Assembly: GCA_016717305.1 (NCBI GenBank)
Contig: JADKFY010000011.1
Location: 1-64,000 of the forward strand
Direction of reading: 5' to 3'
DNA from: Flavobacteriales bacterium
GTDB lineage: Bacteria > Bacteroidota > Bacteroidia > Flavobacteriales_F > PHOS-HE28
DNA length: 64,000 nucleotides
The stretch's first letter is position 1. Each line of letters opens with the position of its first letter. The translations under genes and the position numbers were made by a program. The notes under the pieces are model-generated. The model ran no database searches, was not told the origin of the DNA, and saw only the letters and a list, made by a program, of their open reading frames with translations. This document shows, in pieces, positions 8,481 to 17,971 of this stretch.

Positions 8481-9497
8481 TCACAAGATGTTCACTTCGC
8501 GTTCCAGCTCCACGCCGAACTGTTCACGAACCGCGTTTAGCACGGCATCGCTGAGATCGTAGATCTCCTTGCCGGTGGCACCGCCGTGGTTCACAAGTAC
8601 CAAGGCCTGCCGGTCGTGTACGCCGTGGGTGCCCAAGTTGCGGCCCTTCCAACCGGCTTTCTCGATGAGCCAGCCTGCTGCAAGTTTCACATGTCCTTCG
8701 CCGGCAGGGTAGGTGGCGAGATCCGGGTGGGTGCGTTTGATCTGTTCCGCAAGCGCGACCGGGACAACAGGGTTCTTGAAGAAACTGCCCGCATTGCCCA
8801 GTACCGCAGGGTCCGGCAGTTTGCTCTTGCGGATGGCGATCACCGCATTGCTCACATCAACAAGCGTGGGTTGTGCCACGTGCATGCGCGCCAGTTCTTC
8901 CGCAATGGTGCCGTAGCTGGTATTGAGTACATGTTCCTTCGTGAGCCGGAATGTGACGTTCAGGATCACATATTGGTCCTTGCCTTTCCGCTTGAAGAAA
9001 CTTTCGCGGTAGCCGAATGCACATGCTTCCCGATCGAAGCTGACCACTTCACCATCCGACAATCGGTACGCTTCCAACGAATCGAAGCTGTCCTTGATCT
9101 CCACCCCATAAGCACCGATATTCTGCATGGGAGCCGCACCTACCTTGCCGGGGATCAACGAAAGGTTCTCCACGCCGCCCCAGCCGTTCGCGACGCAATG
9201 CAATACGAAATTGTGCCACACCACACCGGCTCCGGCCCTCACCCAAACGTGGTCCGCATCCTCCTTCACCACAGCGATACCCGGGATCTCGTTCAAGAAC
9301 ACGGCTCCTTCGAAATCTTGTGTGAATAGCAAATTGCTGCCACCGCCAAGGAAGAGCTTGGGCATGCCTTCCAGATCTGGCATGGCCAGTAGTTCCCGCA
9401 ATTGTGCCGTACTGCTGAAACGACCAAGCAATGCAGCATGCGCCTTGATGCCAAAGGTGTTGTAGGGTTGAAGGTCCGCGTTCCGCTGTATCTGCAT
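8481..9497 (-). CDS. murB: UDP-N-acetylenolpyruvoylglucosamine reductase MurB
   Basis: The protein has 338 residues and is close to the E. coli-type (type I) MurB length. It performs the second committed step of peptidoglycan precursor synthesis, the NADPH-dependent reduction of UDP-GlcNAc-enolpyruvate, in the cytoplasm. Family motifs appear in order: YNTFGIKA, LFLGGGSNLLF (FAD binding), LSLIPGKVGAAPMQNIGAYG, FGYRESFFK with the substrate-binding Tyr/Arg, GNAGSFFKNP with the catalytic Ser, and KLAAGWLIEKAGWKGRN. I start at the ATG at 9497. A GTG three codons upstream is possible. The gene is divergent from the glycosyltransferase gene at 9581, with 83 bases between them. Confidence 0.95.
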   Translation of the reverse strand: MQIQRNADLQPYNTFGIKAHAALLGRFSSTAQLRELLAMPDLEGMPKLFLGGGSNLLFTQDFEGAVFLNEIPGIAVVKEDADHVWVRAGAGVVWHNFVLHCVANGWGGVENLSLIPGKVGAAPMQNIGAYGVEIKDSFDSLEAYRLSDGEVVSFDREACAFGYRESFFKRKGKDQYVILNVTFRLTKEHVLNTSYGTIAEELARMHVAQPTLVDVSNAVIAIRKSKLPDPAVLGNAGSFFKNPVVPVALAEQIKRTHPDLATYPAGEGHVKLAAGWLIEKAGWKGRNLGTHGVHDRQALVLVNHGGATGKEIYDLSDAVLNAVREQFGVELEREVNIL

Positions 9498-9580
9498 CGA
9501 AGGCACAAGTTTACTGGCCTTGCACCGTTACTTTGGCCAACGAGCTAGAAGGCTTGTAAACAGGATCAAGAGGAAACAGC

Positions 9581-10693
9581 ATGCGGCGCGCTTTCGTAAC
9601 CGTAACCAACGACCTCGCTACCGACAACCGCGTTCACCGCACGTGTACCGTATTGCAGGAGTTGGGGTACAATGTGCTGCTCGTTGGTCGGGTGCTCCCC
9701 GGAAGCCCGGCATTGGACCGCCCATACGGCACCAAACGCATGCGGCTGCTCTTCAGCAAGGGGGCTTTGTTCTATGCGGAGTACAATGTGCGGCTGTTCT
9801 TCCTGCTGCTGTTCTCGCCGTTCTCGTTGGTGGTGGCCAATGACCTGGACACCTTGCTTGCTGCTTTTCTCGGGACCAAATTGAAGGGAGGGCTGCTGGT
9901 CTATGATAGCCACGAGTATTTCACAGAAGTGCCGGAATTGGCTGCGCGGCCCAGTGTGCGCCGTGTGTGGTTGGCCATAGAACGTTGGATATTCCCGAAG
10001 TTGAAGAAGGTGATCACGGTGAACGACAGCATTGCCGATGCATACAAGGAACGCTACGGGGTCCGGCCAACCGTTGTGCGCAACATCCCCATGCCACGCG
10101 AGCTGGGGCCATTGTCCACGCGTCTGGAATTGGGCTTGCCGATGGATCGCACCATTTTGATCATGCAAGGCAGCGGGATCAACGTGCAGCGCGGTGCGGA
10201 GGAAGCAGTATTGGCCGTGAAGGAATTGCCGGAATGCCTGCTGCTAATGATCGGTGGTGGTGATGCATGGCCGGTGTTGGAGCAACTGGTGAAGGAGCAC
10301 GACTTGGCGGATCGAGTGCGCATGTTGCCGCGCATGCCCTACGAGGCCATGATGCAGTACACGCGTAACGCGGACCTGGGCCTTTCGCTGGACAAGGACA
10401 CCAACCTCAATTACCGCTTCAGTCTGCCCAATAAACTGTTCGATTATTTCCGCGCTGGGATCCCTGCTCTAGTGACCGACCTTCCGGAAGTTGCCGGGAT
10501 CGTGCGGAAGTTTGATGCCGGGATCATCCTGCCCGCACCGGAGCCGGCGTTGATCGCTGCAACGGTGCGCGCATGGGCGGCTGATGCCACCAGACGCGAA
10601 GCCTTGCGCCGGAATGCTACTTTCGCCGCCGTTTCGCTGGATGGTCAGCGAGAACTGGAGGCCTTGAAGGCCGTGTTCCAAGATCTTGGCTGA
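9581..10693 (+). CDS. Glycosyltransferase, GT4-like
   Basis: The protein has 370 residues and a GT-B architecture. The N-terminal half opens MRRAFVTVTNDLATDNRVHR and contains VVANDLDTLLAAFL and VYDSHEYFTEVPEL. The C-terminal nucleotide-sugar domain has a Rossmann start (ILIMQGSGINVQRGAEEAV) and the family site NADLGLSLDKDTNLNYRF-SLPNKLFDYFRAGIPALVTDL, including the acidic-to-Leu/Asn region that contacts the sugar nucleotide. The substrates are unknown. Cell-surface polysaccharide or lipid glycosylation is likely. Its last eight bases overlap the next glycosyltransferase gene, so the two are probably co-translated. A TACTTTGG sequence at 9529-9536 may serve as the -7 box. Confidence 0.85.
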   Translation: MRRAFVTVTNDLATDNRVHRTCTVLQELGYNVLLVGRVLPGSPALDRPYGTKRMRLLFSKGALFYAEYNVRLFFLLLFSPFSLVVANDLDTLLAAFLGTKLKGGLLVYDSHEYFTEVPELAARPSVRRVWLAIERWIFPKLKKVITVNDSIADAYKERYGVRPTVVRNIPMPRELGPLSTRLELGLPMDRTILIMQGSGINVQRGAEEAVLAVKELPECLLLMIGGGDAWPVLEQLVKEHDLADRVRMLPRMPYEAMMQYTRNADLGLSLDKDTNLNYRFSLPNKLFDYFRAGIPALVTDLPEVAGIVRKFDAGIILPAPEPALIAATVRAWAADATRREALRRNATFAAVSLDGQRELEALKAVFQDLG

Positions 10694-11801
10694 GCACCTG
10701 CATATCATCAGTTTCGACATCCCTTCGCCTCCCAACTATGGCGGAGTGATCGACGTGTATTTCAAAGCCAAAGCATTGGCCGAAGTAGGGGTGAAGGTGC
10801 ATCTGCATTGTTTCGAGTATGGTCGGCCACATGCCAAGGAATTGGACAAATTCTGTGCAAGCGTCCATTATTATCCGCGTCGCACCGGCAAGCACCAGCT
10901 CTTCAATGGGCTGCCGTACATGGTGGTGAGCCGCCGCAGCGAAGCATTGATGATCCGCTTGCTGAAGGACGAACACCCGATCCTGTTCGAAGGGCTGCAC
11001 AGTTGCTACCACTTGGGCGACCCCCGGCTGCATGGTCGCAAACGCTTGGTCCGCGCCCACAACGTGGAACACGATTACTACATGGCCCTGGCCAAGGCCG
11101 AAGGGAATGCCTTCCGCAGGACCTACTTCATCAACGAAGCGCGAAAGCTCCAGAAGTTCGAGGCCGTGCTGGCCGAAGCGGATGCCGTGCTGGCCATTTC
11201 ACCGAAGGACGAAGCGTATTTCGCGGGACACTTCGATCATGTCACGCACATTCCCGCCTTCCACGCATGCAACATGGTTGATGTGCCCACCGGCCTTGGC
11301 GATTTCGCCTTTTACCACGGGGCATTGGGCGTGGCCGAGAACGATCAGGCCGCCTTGTACTTGGTGCGCAAGGTCTTCAAGGACTTGAAGGTGAAGTTGA
11401 TCATTGCCGGTAGCAACGCCAGCAGCGAACTAAATCGGGAAGTCGCCAAGGCCGTGAACGTGGAGTTACGCGAGGACATTTCCACAGAGGAGATCCACGA
11501 CCTCGTGCGAACTGCACAAGTGAACGTATTGCCCACCTTCCAAGCCACGGGCATCAAACTGAAGTTATTGCTGTGCCTCTTCACTGGCCGCCATGTGGTG
11601 TGCAACAGCCCCATGGTGGAAGGCACCGGCCTTGCACAATTGTGCCACGTGCATGACAACCCCGAGACCATGCGCACCAGCATCTTGGCCTGTATGGCAC
11701 GCCCGGCGGATGGCCAAGCGATCGAGCAACGAGCGAAGGTCTTGGAAGAACGGTTCAGCAATAAGCGGAACGCGGAGCGGATCCTTCAACTTTTATCCTA
11801 A
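10686..11801 (+). CDS. Glycosyltransferase, GT-B fold, probable TTG start
   Basis: The frame is open from 10668, but there is no ATG until deep inside the domain. The conserved N-terminus (HLHIISFDIPSPPNYGGVIDVY) therefore needs a non-ATG start, and TTG at 10686 overlaps the end of the previous gene by eight bases. The 371-residue protein has an N-terminal acceptor domain with a GGVIDVY motif typical of family 4 enzymes, VRAHNVEHDYY, and a C-terminal donor domain (YHGALGVAENDQAALYLV, KLIIAGSNAS, VNVLPTFQATGIKLKLLLCLFTGRHVVCN). Its role is likely to be paired with the upstream enzyme in surface glycan assembly. The acceptor and donor are not deducible. Confidence 0.82.
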   Translation: MAEHLHIISFDIPSPPNYGGVIDVYFKAKALAEVGVKVHLHCFEYGRPHAKELDKFCASVHYYPRRTGKHQLFNGLPYMVVSRRSEALMIRLLKDEHPILFEGLHSCYHLGDPRLHGRKRLVRAHNVEHDYYMALAKAEGNAFRRTYFINEARKLQKFEAVLAEADAVLAISPKDEAYFAGHFDHVTHIPAFHACNMVDVPTGLGDFAFYHGALGVAENDQAALYLVRKVFKDLKVKLIIAGSNASSELNREVAKAVNVELREDISTEEIHDLVRTAQVNVLPTFQATGIKLKLLLCLFTGRHVVCNSPMVEGTGLAQLCHVHDNPETMRTSILACMARPADGQAIEQRAKVLEERFSNKRNAERILQLLS

Positions 11802-11864
11802 TAGCTTCTGGCTGTTGGCCTCTCGCTGCTGGCTATTCGCGGTTTCCTGGCGCGTTCGGTTCGC

Positions 11865-11894
11865 AGCTAATTGTTCCCTTTAGAACAAATAGCT
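11865..11894. terminator. Bidirectional hairpin between convergent genes
   Basis: AGCTAATTGTTC (11865-11876) and GAACAAATAGCT (11883-11894) pair over 12 bases with one mismatch around the loop CCTTTA. The element separates the glycosyltransferase gene (+) from the ftsE-type gene (-). The flanking bases 11802-11932 also contain short repeated CTGGCTGTTGGC and GCTGCTGGC pieces, resembling low-complexity intergenic repeats. Confidence 0.55.
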
Positions 11895-11932
11895 AGACGC
11901 CAGCAGCCCAAAGCCAGTGGCGATGAGCGGAT

Positions 11933-12616
11933 CTACCCAACTGCACTCATCTCCAACAACTTCGAATCCTCGCACCGCACCACCCGGGTGTTGAATTTCT
12001 TCATGTGCGTATAATCGTGGGTGGCCATGATCACACTGCGGCCACTGTGGCTGATGTTGAAGAGCAGGTCCAGGATCTCGCCGGTGGTCTCGGGGTCCAG
12101 GTTGCCGGTGGGTTCATCCGCAAGGATCAATTCGGGATCGTTGAGCAGGGCGCGTGCAATGCTTACTCGTTGTTGTTCGCCACCGGAAAGCTCGTGCGGC
12201 ATTTTGTAGCCCTTCGTGGAAAGACCAACGCGCTCCAACACTTGTTGCACACGTTCATCCATCGCTTTGCTGTCCTTCCAACCGGTCGCCTTTAGCACGA
12301 AAAGCAAGTTGTTGTTCACTGTGCGGTCCGTAAGCAATTGGAAATCCTGGAACACGATCCCGATCTTCCGCCGGAGCATCGGTATTTCAGAACGCTTCAG
12401 TTTGCGCAGATCGAAGCCGCAGCAATGTCCTTCGCCTTCCTTCAGTGGAATGTCGCCGTAAAGCGTGCGCATCAAACTGCTCTTGCCACTTCCGGTGCGA
12501 CCGATCAGGTAAAGGAACTCGCCTTTCAGTACGCTGAAGTCCACGTTGTTCAAGACCAAGTTCTCCCGTTGGAAGATGCGGACGTTGTTCAGGAGAATGA
12601 TGGGGCTGTTGCTCAT
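11933..12616 (-). CDS. ftsE: Cell-division ABC transporter ATP-binding protein FtsE
   Basis: The protein has 227 residues. The ATG at 12616 gives MSNSPIILLNNVRIFQ, the normal start for this family. The ABC motifs are complete: Walker A GRTGSGKSS, Q-loop VFQDFQLL, signature LSGGEQQR, Walker B LILADEPTGNLD and the switch His in MATHD. Length, the VFQDFQLL sequence and the lack of extra domains fit FtsE, which with FtsX couples ATP hydrolysis to peptidoglycan hydrolases at the division site. No ftsX gene is adjacent. In Bacteroidota the two genes are often separate, so another small lipoprotein-type ABC ATPase remains possible. Confidence 0.82.
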   Translation of the reverse strand: MSNSPIILLNNVRIFQRENLVLNNVDFSVLKGEFLYLIGRTGSGKSSLMRTLYGDIPLKEGEGHCCGFDLRKLKRSEIPMLRRKIGIVFQDFQLLTDRTVNNNLLFVLKATGWKDSKAMDERVQQVLERVGLSTKGYKMPHELSGGEQQRVSIARALLNDPELILADEPTGNLDPETTGEILDLLFNISHSGRSVIMATHDYTHMKKFNTRVVRCEDSKLLEMSAVG

Positions 12617-12832
12617 GGTTGGGTGAACGAATGGGGATCGCGATCTCAAGTTCGGCCCAAAGGTCAAAATTTTAAGAGCACTTGTCGCGTTCTGGTGTGA
12701 AGAGTTCCGAACGACGAACACTCGACGGCCCGATCCCCGCGCTGGATCCGGGTTACACGAACACCTCCGCGTGGATAATTCCCCGACTTTGACCGCTGCG
12801 ACCGATCATCACCAATGAACTTTGATCGCTGT

Positions 12833-15800
12833 ATGAATATCCTATTCAACCTACTTCGGCGGCATGCCGTGGCGCTCCTTTTTGCGATGCTCGGTGCCAA
12901 CGCAATGGCCCAAGCCCCCGCGCACTACACGCACAAGAACGCGGACCTGGTGCACGCCATGGAGCTGTACGACAAGGCCAAATACGGCGCAGCCCAATAC
13001 GAACTGGAACGTGTGATCGACCGGATCACCGATGATCATGATCCAGATCGCACCGAGGCCGAGTTCTACAGTGCCATTTGTGCCGTTCGTCTTTTCCACG
13101 ATGATGCAGGCTACCGGTTGAACGCCTTTATGGAGGACCATCCCGAGGACCTGCATGTGGGCACCGTGAAATTCGAACTCTTCAAGAACAGCTTTTCACG
13201 CAAGAAGTGGAAGGAGGCGCTGGCTTGGGGCGAGAAGGTGGACCGCTTGGCTCTTCCACCGAAAGAGTTGGAAGAGTTCCGCTTTAAACGAGGATATGCC
13301 CTATTCCAAACCGAGGATCGTGAACGTGCGCTGACGGAGTTTGCAGAGGTGGAAAAGCTGGGTGGTGAATACTCCGTTCCAGCCACGTACTATTCGGCAC
13401 ACATCAACTACGAGCGCGGCAATTACGAGACCGCCTTGGTCGGCTTCCAGAAGCTGAAGGATGATGAGAGTTTCGGGAAGGTGGTGCCGATCTACATCGC
13501 GGAGATCCTCTTCCTGCAGGGCAAGTACGATGAAATGATCGCCTACGCCGGGCCGCTTTTGGATGATCCGAATGGTGCCAAACGGACCAGCGAGATCAAC
13601 CGTTTGGCAGGTGAAGCAAACTACCGAAGCGGGAAGTATGCCGAAGCGTTGCCCTTCTTGGAGAAAAGCGCCAACCGCCCCGGAGTGAGTCGGGAGGATC
13701 GCTACATTCTGGGCTATGCCTACATGAAGACCGACAACTGCAAGAAGGCACTGGAGCAGTTCAACCTGGCAGCGAATGTGAACGATACCATCGGACAGCT
13801 CGCTGCCTACCACACGGCGGATTGCTACCTGAAGTTGAACGAGAAGAACTACGCACGCACCGCCTTCAAGAAAGCGTACGAGATCGGTGCCGACCCCAAG
13901 GTGACGGAAGATGCCTTGTTCAACTACGCGAAACTGGCGTACGACCTCAGCCTTGATCCGTACCACGAAGCGATCAACGCGCTCAAGAATTATTTGAAGA
14001 CCTATCCGAACACGCCACGGAAAGATGAGGCCTACGAGTTCCTCCTCAGCGTGTACCTGAAAACGAAGAACTACGAGGCAGCCTTGGCTTCATTGGATGA
14101 GATCCAGACGAAGGGTATCCGCTTGCAGAGCGCCTATCAAAAGCTGGCCTACGATCGCGGTGTGGAACTCTACGAGGGACGCATGTACAAGGATGCCGCC
14201 CTGTTCTTCGAGCGCGCACTGAAGTACCCGGTCGATCCGCAAGTGAATGCCAAAGCCCATTTCTGGATGGCCGAATCGTACTACGGTCAAGGTGATTATT
14301 CCGCCGCATTGCGCAAGTACGACGACCTGCGGAACGGCACTGGGGCATATTCAACTGGGCTGTACGAGGAAGCGGGCTACGGTATGGGCTACACGTTCTT
14401 CAAGATGAAGCAGTACGGTGAAGCTGCCACTGCCTTCCGTCGTTATGTAGGAAGCACCCGCGGAAAAGCCGAGCAACGCGCCGATGCCATGCTGCGTGTG
14501 GGCGATTGCTATTTCGTGACGAAGGACAATGAGCAGGCGATAAAATGGTACGATGATGCAGTGCGCACTGGCTCGTCCGATAGGGCCTATGCGATGTATC
14601 AAAAGGGTGTTTGCCAAAGCCTGCAACGCCAATACGACGCGAGCATCGCCACGCTGAAAAGCCTCTTGAGCGCATCACCCGACTCGCGTTACGCAGCGGA
14701 TGCCAAGTTCCAGCTTGGCGAAACCTACGTGAACCTTGGCAATGATGTGGAGGCGAAGAAGTATTACGGCCAAGTGATCGCAGACCATCAGAACAGCCCG
14801 CATGTTCGCGTGTCGATGTTGCAGACCGCGTACATCCTCAAGCGGCAGAACCAGTCCGCTCAAGCCATTGACCAGTTGAAGGCGATCGTGACGAAGTACC
14901 CCACGATGGACGGCTCCCGCGATGCGTTGGCGGCCTTGGAGAACATCTACGTGGAGGAAGGCCGGGTAGGGGAGTACGAGGCCTACATGCGCACCTTGAA
15001 CTTCGTTGATCCCACCACCTTGGACCTTGATGAGAAGTATTACCGCAGTGCGGAAAAGCTCTACTTCGATGAGAATTGCCCACAGGCGATCGGTGCATTC
15101 GGTGATTACTTGGCGAAGTATCCGAGCGGTGCGTATGCCTTGAATGCCCAGTACTACCGTGGTGATTGCCTATACCGTAGCAAGCAGTACGACAAGGCCT
15201 TGCCCGATCTGGTGGCGGTCATTGATGGGAATGCGGATCAGTTCCTCGAAAGCGCCTTGTTCGGTGCCAGCGACATCGAATACCGCGACAAGCGATGGGT
15301 CGCAGCACTGGACCATTTCCAACGATTGGAGGCCGTGGCCAGTTTTCCACAGAACAAGCTCGCTGCCCAAGTGGGACAGATGCGTACGTTGAAGGAATTG
15401 AGCCGAACGGCTGATGCCGCCGTGGTGGCCGAACGTGTTTCCGCGAACCCCGATGCTACTGCTGATCTGAAGGCCGAAGCAGCGTTGACCGTCGCGAAGA
15501 ATTCCTTGGACCAGAACGAGCTGGACGTGGCCTACACGAAGTTCAAGAACATCTCCACTGCAAGCTCCAACGTTCTGGGGGCCGAAGCCAAGTACAACAT
15601 GGGCTACATCCGCTACCTGCAGCAGAAGTACACCGATGCGGAGAAGGAAGTCTTCGACCTGGTGAAGAAGTATCCTTCGTACGACCATTGGAAAGCGCGC
15701 GCATTCATCCTCTTGGGCGATGTGTATGTGGCGCTGGATGATCGTTTCCAAGCCAAGGCCACCTTGAAGGCGGTGATCGATAACAGCACCGAACCCGAAT

Positions 15801-15925
15801 TGGTGGCACAGGCCCAGCAACGCCTCGATGCCATCAGCAGTAGCGAGGTGCAACAAACAACCCCTTCACCGCAAGAAGAGCTGCTGGTGCCCATGCCCGG
15901 GGGCGATAACAACCAACGCCGATGA
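12833..15925 (+). CDS. Large secreted/periplasmic TPR protein
   Basis: The protein has 1,030 residues. An ATG at 12833 begins a signal peptide (basic LLRRHAV, hydrophobic LLFAMLGANAMAQ). An ATG six codons upstream is also possible. Almost the entire chain consists of tetratricopeptide-type helical hairpins, for example GLYEEAGYGMGYTFFKMKQY and DAKFQLGETYVNLGNDVEAK, with strong similarity in style to YbgF/BamD-like repeat proteins. The last 20 residues are proline- and glutamine-rich. It overlaps the next gene by four bases (ATGA), so it is translationally coupled to an outer-membrane barrel. A scaffold role at the envelope is the reasonable inference. I do not know its exact function. Confidence 0.8.
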   Translation: MNILFNLLRRHAVALLFAMLGANAMAQAPAHYTHKNADLVHAMELYDKAKYGAAQYELERVIDRITDDHDPDRTEAEFYSAICAVRLFHDDAGYRLNAFMEDHPEDLHVGTVKFELFKNSFSRKKWKEALAWGEKVDRLALPPKELEEFRFKRGYALFQTEDRERALTEFAEVEKLGGEYSVPATYYSAHINYERGNYETALVGFQKLKDDESFGKVVPIYIAEILFLQGKYDEMIAYAGPLLDDPNGAKRTSEINRLAGEANYRSGKYAEALPFLEKSANRPGVSREDRYILGYAYMKTDNCKKALEQFNLAANVNDTIGQLAAYHTADCYLKLNEKNYARTAFKKAYEIGADPKVTEDALFNYAKLAYDLSLDPYHEAINALKNYLKTYPNTPRKDEAYEFLLSVYLKTKNYEAALASLDEIQTKGIRLQSAYQKLAYDRGVELYEGRMYKDAALFFERALKYPVDPQVNAKAHFWMAESYYGQGDYSAALRKYDDLRNGTGAYSTGLYEEAGYGMGYTFFKMKQYGEAATAFRRYVGSTRGKAEQRADAMLRVGDCYFVTKDNEQAIKWYDDAVRTGSSDRAYAMYQKGVCQSLQRQYDASIATLKSLLSASPDSRYAADAKFQLGETYVNLGNDVEAKKYYGQVIADHQNSPHVRVSMLQTAYILKRQNQSAQAIDQLKAIVTKYPTMDGSRDALAALENIYVEEGRVGEYEAYMRTLNFVDPTTLDLDEKYYRSAEKLYFDENCPQAIGAFGDYLAKYPSGAYALNAQYYRGDCLYRSKQYDKALPDLVAVIDGNADQFLESALFGASDIEYRDKRWVAALDHFQRLEAVASFPQNKLAAQVGQMRTLKELSRTADAAVVAERVSANPDATADLKAEAALTVAKNSLDQNELDVAYTKFKNISTASSNVLGAEAKYNMGYIRYLQQKYTDAEKEVFDLVKKYPSYDHWKARAFILLGDVYVALDDRFQAKATLKAVIDNSTEPELVAQAQQRLDAISSSEVQQTTPSPQEELLVPMPGGDNNQRR

Positions 15926-17679
15926 GCACCACCATGCAACGTTCCCTTGCCGCCCTCGGTGGTCTTTTCCTTCTTGCCCCTGCACTTATTGCCCAAGTGG
16001 AGAACGGCGGCGATTATGTGATCCAGGGGATCTTCAGTCCCACCATTGCCGATGCCCAAAAGATCGACCTCCGACCGGAACCGATCGATACCATTCTGCC
16101 GGATCAGGCAGTGAAATACGATGTGCTTACCGTGAAGGCAGTCATTCCCGCCACAGTGGATAGCATTGCCGCTGCGCGTTTGAACGTGGTCGAGTCGCAG
16201 CAGAAGCTGTACAAGGGTTTTGTGAAAGGAGGATTCGGATTGTACACCACGCCGTTGGGTGAAGTGTATTACGACCAGACCCGTTCACGCGAGAACGCTT
16301 ACGGAGTTCACCTGAAACACTTGAGCAGCAACGGTGGACTGAAGGATGTGGGACCGAGCGATTACAGCACGAACAAGGCCGACCTGTTCTACAACCATTA
16401 CCTGCGCAATCATGAGGTGGGTGGCCGCTTCATGTACGATCGGCGAAGGGTGAGCTACTACGGGTATAACGCGGTGGATTCCATCGAATACCTGATCAAT
16501 ACCCTCGATACGAAGGAGGACGCAAGGAAGCAAGTCTACAACGACCTTGGCTTCGCGGTCCGCGTGCGGAGCCTGTACAAGGACAGTACGTTGATCGCAC
16601 ACGACGTGAATTTGGAAGTGCATGCCTATTCCAACCTCAGCGAAAGCAAAGAGACCAACGTGCGGATCACCGCCGACCTGAGCAAGAACGAACAGGGTGA
16701 TCGTTACGGACTGGGCATCGTGGTGGATAACAATGCCTACCGCAGTTTGTATCGCGAAGGGGTCTTTGGTGAAGGCACCACGGTGAGCACCGCCGACAAA
16801 CGCACGAATGGGACCATGATCGGCCTGATCCCCATGGTGAAACGTGAAGGCGATAAGTATGTGGTGCGGGTGGGTGCAGGTCTGTACGTGGACGCGCAGA
16901 ACACCACCACCTTCCACTTCTACCCTAAGGCATACGCGAGCTACAGCCTGTTCGATGACATTTTGGTGCCCTACATTGGTTTCGAAGGGGAGCGCAAGCG
17001 GAACAGTCTGCGCAGCCTTACACGGGAGAATCCATGGCTGATCGGTGCGCCAGCGCTGAAGAACAGCAGCTTGTTGTATGATCTGTACGGCGGCATTCGC
17101 GGAAGTTTCAGTAGCAAGATCGGTTTCGATGTTCGGCTCGGGTACAGCAGTACCGAGGACAAGCCTTTGTACATCTCGGCCCCGAATTACCCGACCGGTG
17201 ATCGCATGGCCGTGGTCTACGATCGGGTGGACATCTTCGTGGTGGGCGGTGAATTGAGCTACAGGCACAGCGACGCCATGCGTCTAAAGGCCCGGGTGGA
17301 CTTCTACACCTACACCACTGAGGTAGAGAATGAAGCGTGGAACCTGCCGCCGTACAAGATCTCCTTCGGAGGTACGTACAACCTGCGTGAGAAGCTGTTC
17401 GTGAATGTGGAAGCATTGATCCTTGGCCAACGTAAGTCGGCGTACTACCTACAACCCACCGACGCCACCCCGGATGCCACTACCGGTCTGATCACCCAGC
17501 CAGTGGAGTTCAACCTAAATGGATATTTGGACCTGCACTTGGGGCTGGAATATCGCTACACCAAGCGATTGAGCGTGTTCCTGGACATGAGCAACCTGAG
17601 CGCCAGCAAGTACGAGCAGTACTACCAATACGGCGTGCAGCGCGGCCTTCTGATAGGCGGAGCGACGTATTCGTTCTAG
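15922..17679 (+). CDS. Outer-membrane beta-barrel protein (TonB-receptor-like, no plug seen)
   Basis: The protein has 585 residues with a signal peptide ending near PALIAQ. The rest is rich in alternating aromatic and polar strands, such as YDQTRSRENAYGVHLKHLS, KADLFYNHYLRNHEVGGRF and NGYLDLHLGLEYRYTKRLSVFLD, and it ends in a terminal strand with Phe (ATYSF), as barrels inserted by the BAM complex do. No clear TonB box or plug domain is visible and the length is short for a TonB-dependent transporter, so it may be a porin-like relative. The start overlaps the TPR gene by four bases and the two probably work together. Confidence 0.75.
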   Translation: MSTTMQRSLAALGGLFLLAPALIAQVENGGDYVIQGIFSPTIADAQKIDLRPEPIDTILPDQAVKYDVLTVKAVIPATVDSIAAARLNVVESQQKLYKGFVKGGFGLYTTPLGEVYYDQTRSRENAYGVHLKHLSSNGGLKDVGPSDYSTNKADLFYNHYLRNHEVGGRFMYDRRRVSYYGYNAVDSIEYLINTLDTKEDARKQVYNDLGFAVRVRSLYKDSTLIAHDVNLEVHAYSNLSESKETNVRITADLSKNEQGDRYGLGIVVDNNAYRSLYREGVFGEGTTVSTADKRTNGTMIGLIPMVKREGDKYVVRVGAGLYVDAQNTTTFHFYPKAYASYSLFDDILVPYIGFEGERKRNSLRSLTRENPWLIGAPALKNSSLLYDLYGGIRGSFSSKIGFDVRLGYSSTEDKPLYISAPNYPTGDRMAVVYDRVDIFVVGGELSYRHSDAMRLKARVDFYTYTTEVENEAWNLPPYKISFGGTYNLREKLFVNVEALILGQRKSAYYLQPTDATPDATTGLITQPVEFNLNGYLDLHLGLEYRYTKRLSVFLDMSNLSASKYEQYYQYGVQRGLLIGGATYSF

Positions 17680-17904
17680 GGCCCTTAGGCCGCCGGAAGG
17701 TGCTATCCGGTCATCGCGGGCTTTGCGAAGCGATCACCCGGTGCCAGCACTCTTCCCTGCGCCAAAAACACCCCCTAACTTCCCTCACCGCCGTCACTTC
17801 ATCACCGCGTTCCGACACCCTATATCATTCCATACGGTAAAGTCAAGGTTTCGACCCCTGTTAATTATCAACAAAGCCCGCGCTATTGTTGGGAAATTCG
17901 TGCG

Positions 17905-17932
17905 TTTGTTCGTACCCTGCATGGTATCTTCG
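17905..17932 (+). promoter_or_regulatory. Candidate gyrB promoter (TTTG, 16 bases, TATCTTCG)
   Basis: TTTG at 17905-17908 and TATCTTCG at 17925-17932 resemble the Bacteroidota -33 and -7 boxes with a 16-base spacer. The gyrB ATG follows 39 bases downstream. The remainder of the 291-base gap after the barrel gene shows no gene. Confidence 0.45.
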
Positions 17933-17971
17933 CGTGCCCTTCAAAAGGAAGGCTAGGAATACATCGGAACC